Assembly: GCA_014084085.1 (NCBI GenBank)
Contig: NPFB01000202.1
Coordinates: 22,648-40,369 of the forward strand
From: Hondaea fermentalgiana
Taxonomy: Eukaryota > Sar > Bigyra > Thraustochytrida > Thraustochytriidae
Direction of reading: 5' to 3'
Length of the DNA stretch: 17,722 bases
Below are positions 15,219-17,722 of this stretch, one piece after another (the first letter of the stretch is position 1; the number at the start of each line of letters is the position of its first letter). The notes beneath the pieces were generated by a model. That model did no database searches. It was not told where the DNA came from and was given only the letters and a program-made list of their open reading frames with translations. The position numbers were made by a program, and so were the translations under genes.

Positions 15219-16337
15219 ATGGACGGCCTTATCGCGCTCGGTGCAGGGACGGTCTTCGGATTCGCGCTCGACAAAGCACACACGAATGTGCCCATGGTCA
15301 TCTCGCAGCAGATGGAAATGCGCGATTTCACAATGATGCGCATGTTCCTCACCGCGAGCTCCACCTCGGCAGCCGTCGTTCTCGCGCTGCACGCCCTCGG
15401 ACTCAAGGAGCGCAAGGCCGAACGCGGCACCGCCCTCGGCTTCAACATGCTCGGCGGCTACGGCGCCAATCTCGTGGGAGGCTTTCTTCTGGGCGCCGGC
15501 ATGTACCTCTCGGGAAGCTGCCCCGGCACCGTATGGGCGCAGATTGGCGCTGGTATGCCCTTCACCATGAGCATCCTTGCCGGCGGTCTCTTGGGCGCCA
15601 TTACCTTTGGCTACTTGGAAAGGCTCGGTCGCAAGAACCCCGACTTTCTCAAGCGTAACACGCCCGAAGAATCGGACCTCATTCCCAGCTTTCTCCCGTA
15701 CGCAATTGGATCGATCGCCTTTGTCGCCATGGGCGCCGGCGTTCTTGCCGCCCTCGACACGACCTTTCCCTGGCAGGACTCACAAGCTCGCATCCTCGCA
15801 GCAGCCCCACCATTTGCGAACTACGAGCACGGCAAGCTTGACGCGCAGTACTGGGATCCTGCGCTCGCCGGCCTTCTGCTCGGCCTGCTGCAGATTCCGG
15901 TCCAGCTCAGCTCTGGCAAGGCTCTCGGCCAGTCCTCAGGCTGGGTGCTCATCGCCTCGTACATTGCCGGATTTTTTGACCGCAACCTTGACAAGAATGC
16001 CCCGTACCTGACTGCAGTGCGCGAGGAGCGCAAGCCGCTTTTTCAGGTCATTGTCTCCACCGGCATCATGGCTGGCGCTGCGCTCTCACAATACCTTAGC
16101 GGCTACCCGATGCTCGCGCCAACCTATGCCAACGGCGCAGGTTCCAACCTCAACGCCTTCTTGGGCGGCTTCCTGCTTCTTCTTGGCGCTCGTCTTGGTG
16201 GAGGCTGCACTTCGGGTCATGGTCTTAGTGGCATGGCCCAGCTTTCCATTGCATCCCTTATCACTGTCGCTGGTATGTTCGCTGGCGGCATGATTTTCGC
16301 TGCTGCTTCGGGCAACTTTGCGGAAATCAAGTTCTAA
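15219..16337 (+). CDS. YeeE/YedE-family sulphur-compound transporter, 372 aa
   Basis: The ATG at 15219 has A at -3. The open frame extends 13 codons further only to a TTG. The protein is almost wholly hydrophobic, with about nine or ten Gly/Ala-rich helices. It shows both signature segments of the YeeE/YedE (Sulf_transp, DUF395) fold: GMYLSGSCPGTVWAQIGAG with C101, and GARLGGGCTSGHGLSG with C330. These two pseudo-symmetric loops meet in the membrane centre, and their cysteines relay thiosulfate in the bacterial YeeE (TsuA) structures. C101 and C330 are the only cysteines. The N-terminal cysteine of bacterial YeeE has no equivalent in the first loop (FGFALDKAHTNVP). The length is typical of two fused halves. 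It is likely a membrane importer of thiosulfate or a related sulphur compound. The substrate is inferred from family members, not shown here. It is intact and single-exon. Confidence 0.88.
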   Translation: MDGLIALGAGTVFGFALDKAHTNVPMVISQQMEMRDFTMMRMFLTASSTSAAVVLALHALGLKERKAERGTALGFNMLGGYGANLVGGFLLGAGMYLSGSCPGTVWAQIGAGMPFTMSILAGGLLGAITFGYLERLGRKNPDFLKRNTPEESDLIPSFLPYAIGSIAFVAMGAGVLAALDTTFPWQDSQARILAAAPPFANYEHGKLDAQYWDPALAGLLLGLLQIPVQLSSGKALGQSSGWVLIASYIAGFFDRNLDKNAPYLTAVREERKPLFQVIVSTGIMAGAALSQYLSGYPMLAPTYANGAGSNLNAFLGGFLLLLGARLGGGCTSGHGLSGMAQLSIASLITVAGMFAGGMIFAAASGNFAEIKF

Positions 16338-17097
16338 AACGCATTTCTAATTCTTATGTAAAGCCATCGTCATTTGACTCTGAAAAAAAACTCCGTTGAG
16401 CTGGCCGAGCTCGATGAGCTCAAGGCCAGTATTGTTTACATTGTTCTTCTCAAATTCTTGCAGCAGAATGCTCTCGACAGAAAACCTAAACCAGTAGCCC
16501 TCTCTTGAGCTCGCGCTCGGCCGCAGGTTCATCCAGAGCAATCGCCCACGACATTTGCCAGAAGAAGCGAGCTCGGAAGGTCCTCCCAACGAGAAGCACT
16601 ATGATCTGGTGAAACAGCAAGAGGTTGAGCTGGCCCCGCTCGAGGATAGGCAATTGTCTCCTAGGCGTGAGCTTCCTGGAGAACTGGAGAAGCGTGAAGA
16701 TGTGCCTGAAGGTAGGCAAGTGGTTCCTGCTAAGGAGAGAAGACTTAAGATCGCGAGATAGGCATAGTCGTTGCCAAGAGGTCGCGGTCTGAATCGAAGG
16801 AGGAAGCTGGTATTGCTTCAAGCGAGAAGGTGATTCGGACTCGAGGCCAGAAGAGACGGCTTGAGAAAAAGAGCGGCGTGCAGACGCGGCAGAAGACTCG
16901 GTCGCGTGACGATCCTGGCGACGGCGAGACGATGATGCAGAGTGCAATGCGGCTTCGCGCCGAGTGCGGCTAGTTTGATGGCGGGGTTAAAAAGCAGCAG
17001 GTAAGTATAAACCCATTTTTTAGGTTTAGCTTGGACCTGTTTTTCTCAACTTGTTTTGGCCAATTTCGAGCGGGAGGCATCCTGTCGCGGGCATTTC
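16338..17097. other. Gap between transporter and TPR gene
   Basis: This region has no intact gene. Most of it is taken up by the broken plus-strand coding remnant listed separately (about 16380-16972). The rest is short 3' flank on both sides, including ACGCATTTCTAATTCTTATG just after the transporter stop. Confidence 0.5.
16380..16972 (+). pseudogene. Probable decayed coding remnant in three frames
   Basis: Three consecutive plus-strand frames each look protein-like and abut one another. About 16380-16509 contains VELAELDELKASIVYIVLLK. About 16497-16761 contains RRFIQSNRPRHLPEE, KHYDLVKQQEVELAPLED and later KERRLKIAR. About 16750-16973 contains KRSRSESKEEAG and KVIRTRGQKRRLEKKSG and ends at TAG. 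First codon positions are strongly G/A-rich in these frames, as in real genes. None starts with a convincing ATG. The whole is Glu/Lys/Arg-rich and unrecognised, perhaps the C-terminal part of a larger protein or a transposon polyprotein. The minus strand has an open frame of about 150 codons here (16486-16947) without an ATG start, which I take as the shadow, though not with certainty. Confidence 0.35.
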
Positions 17098-17722
17098 TCA
17101 TGTCATTCTCTCCCGAGTGTCTTGCATGCTTTCGAGAACGATCGCCACATAGGGATGTCGGTCGCCAAGGCTTTCCTTTAAAATCGACAGCGCTTCCTCC
17201 CAATACGCCAAGGCCTCCTCGTAGCGGCCTTGATTGACATACACGCCGGCGATGTTGTTGAGCGTGGTCGCCACATCGGAATGCCGGTCGCCAAGACTTT
17301 CCTTGCGAATCGACAGCGATTCCTCGTAGTACGACAAGGCCTCCTCGTAGCGGCCTTGATGGTGATACACGAAGGCGATGTTGTTGAGCGCGGTCGCCAC
17401 TGAGGGATGCCGGTCGCCAAGACTTTCCTTGCGAATCGACAGCAATTCCTCGTAGTACGCCAAGGCCTCCTCGTAGCGGCCTTGGTTGTTATACGCGAAG
17501 GCGATGTTGTTGAGCGTCTGAACCACTGAGGGATGCCGGTCGCCAAGACTTTCCTTGTAAATCGAGAGCACTTCCTCATAGTACGCCAAGGCCTCCTCGT
17601 AGCGGCCTTGATTGACATACACGCCGGCGATATTGTTGAGCGTGCCCGCCACATCGGGATGTCGGACGCCAAGACTTTCCTTGCGAATCGACAGCGCTTC
17701 CTCGTAGTACGCCAAGGCCTCC
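17098..17722 (-). CDS. Kinesin-light-chain-type TPR protein, C-terminal part (partial)
   Basis: The frame is open from the right edge of the window to the stop at 17098. It encodes four complete 42-residue TPR units plus partial ones, with a core of YEEALSIRKESLGDRHP and LNNIA-VY-QGRYEEALAY. This longer unit with DRHP or RHP is the pattern of kinesin-light-chain and nephrocystin-3-type TPRs, which form a protein-binding superhelix. The last unit changes to ALSILKESLGDRHPYVAIVL and the protein ends soon after in DTRERMT. The start and any N-terminal effector domain lie outside the window, so the partner cannot be told. The 126-bp DNA units are nearly identical. It points toward the transporter gene and the broken remnant. 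Confidence 0.85.
   Translation of the reverse strand, partial: EALAYYEEALSIRKESLGVRHPDVAGTLNNIAGVYVNQGRYEEALAYYEEVLSIYKESLGDRHPSVVQTLNNIAFAYNNQGRYEEALAYYEELLSIRKESLGDRHPSVATALNNIAFVYHHQGRYEEALSYYEESLSIRKESLGDRHSDVATTLNNIAGVYVNQGRYEEALAYWEEALSILKESLGDRHPYVAIVLESMQDTRERMT
17161..17722 (-). repeat. 126-bp tandem repeats encoding TPR units
   Basis: The plus-strand marker GTCGCCAAG recurs at 17161, 17287, 17413 and 17539, with the variant GACGCCAAG at 17665: exactly 126 bp each time. The units differ at few positions, which suggests recent duplication or gene conversion within the gene. Confidence 0.95.

Noticed and set aside
14513..15658. Plus-strand 381-codon frame overlapping the transporter
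   Set aside because: Arg/Ser/Ala-rich shadow in another frame of the GC-rich upstream region and of the transporter gene, with no ATG-led domain.
17178..17672. Second minus-strand frame over the TPR units
   Set aside because: Repetitive Arg/Thr/Trp-rich shadow of the TPR repeats in another frame.

Overview
The window looks like nuclear DNA of a GC-rich, intron-poor protist. A thraustochytrid-like stramenopile (Labyrinthulomycetes) is my best guess. The case rests on single-exon genes with good Kozak contexts (purine at -3), wide intergenic spaces full of microsatellites and purine or pyrimidine tracts, a PX-domain membrane protein, a kinesin-light-chain-type TPR gene and a eukaryotic-style YeeE/YedE transporter. 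No bacterial operon signals, rRNA, convincing tRNA or CRISPR array was seen. The taxonomic call is inference.

Layout. 1-1560 is a microsatellite-rich upstream region leading into a 198-aa basic protein of unknown function (1561-2157, +). It converges on a six-helix membrane protein of unknown family (3747-4469, -). That gene is divergent from a 480-aa membrane protein (5181-6623, +) with a heptad-spaced Pro-His repeat and a C-terminal PX domain; a possible 92-aa ORF lies in the shared upstream region. The AT-richer gap 6624-7427 holds a short HET-domain-like relic. A Gln/His-rich, probably nuclear protein (7428-8258, -) follows, then a purine-rich gap to about 9640.

From about 9640 to 14,500 the composition changes to a less GC-rich, repeat-poor block of damaged genes: a decayed M11/gametolysin-like zinc metallopeptidase (9793-11190, +), an approximately 850-aa gene of unknown family broken by one frameshift (11262-13801, -), and a divergent, truncated gene (14008-about 14504, +). 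Hand alignment shows the last two are paralogues, so the block may be a site where a lineage-specific gene family duplicates and decays.

GC-rich sequence resumes at about 14,505 and leads into an intact YeeE/YedE-type sulphur-compound transporter (15219-16337, +). After it comes a probable decayed plus-strand coding remnant spread over three frames (about 16380-16972). The window ends in the 3' part of a TPR gene of near-identical 126-bp units (17098 to the right edge, -).

The genes do not form an obvious pathway. The most novel items are the paralogue pair, the heptad Pro-His/PX protein and the HET-like relic. Several start positions were moved to the first ATG because the longest open frames begin at GTG or TTG, which is unlikely in a eukaryotic nuclear gene.
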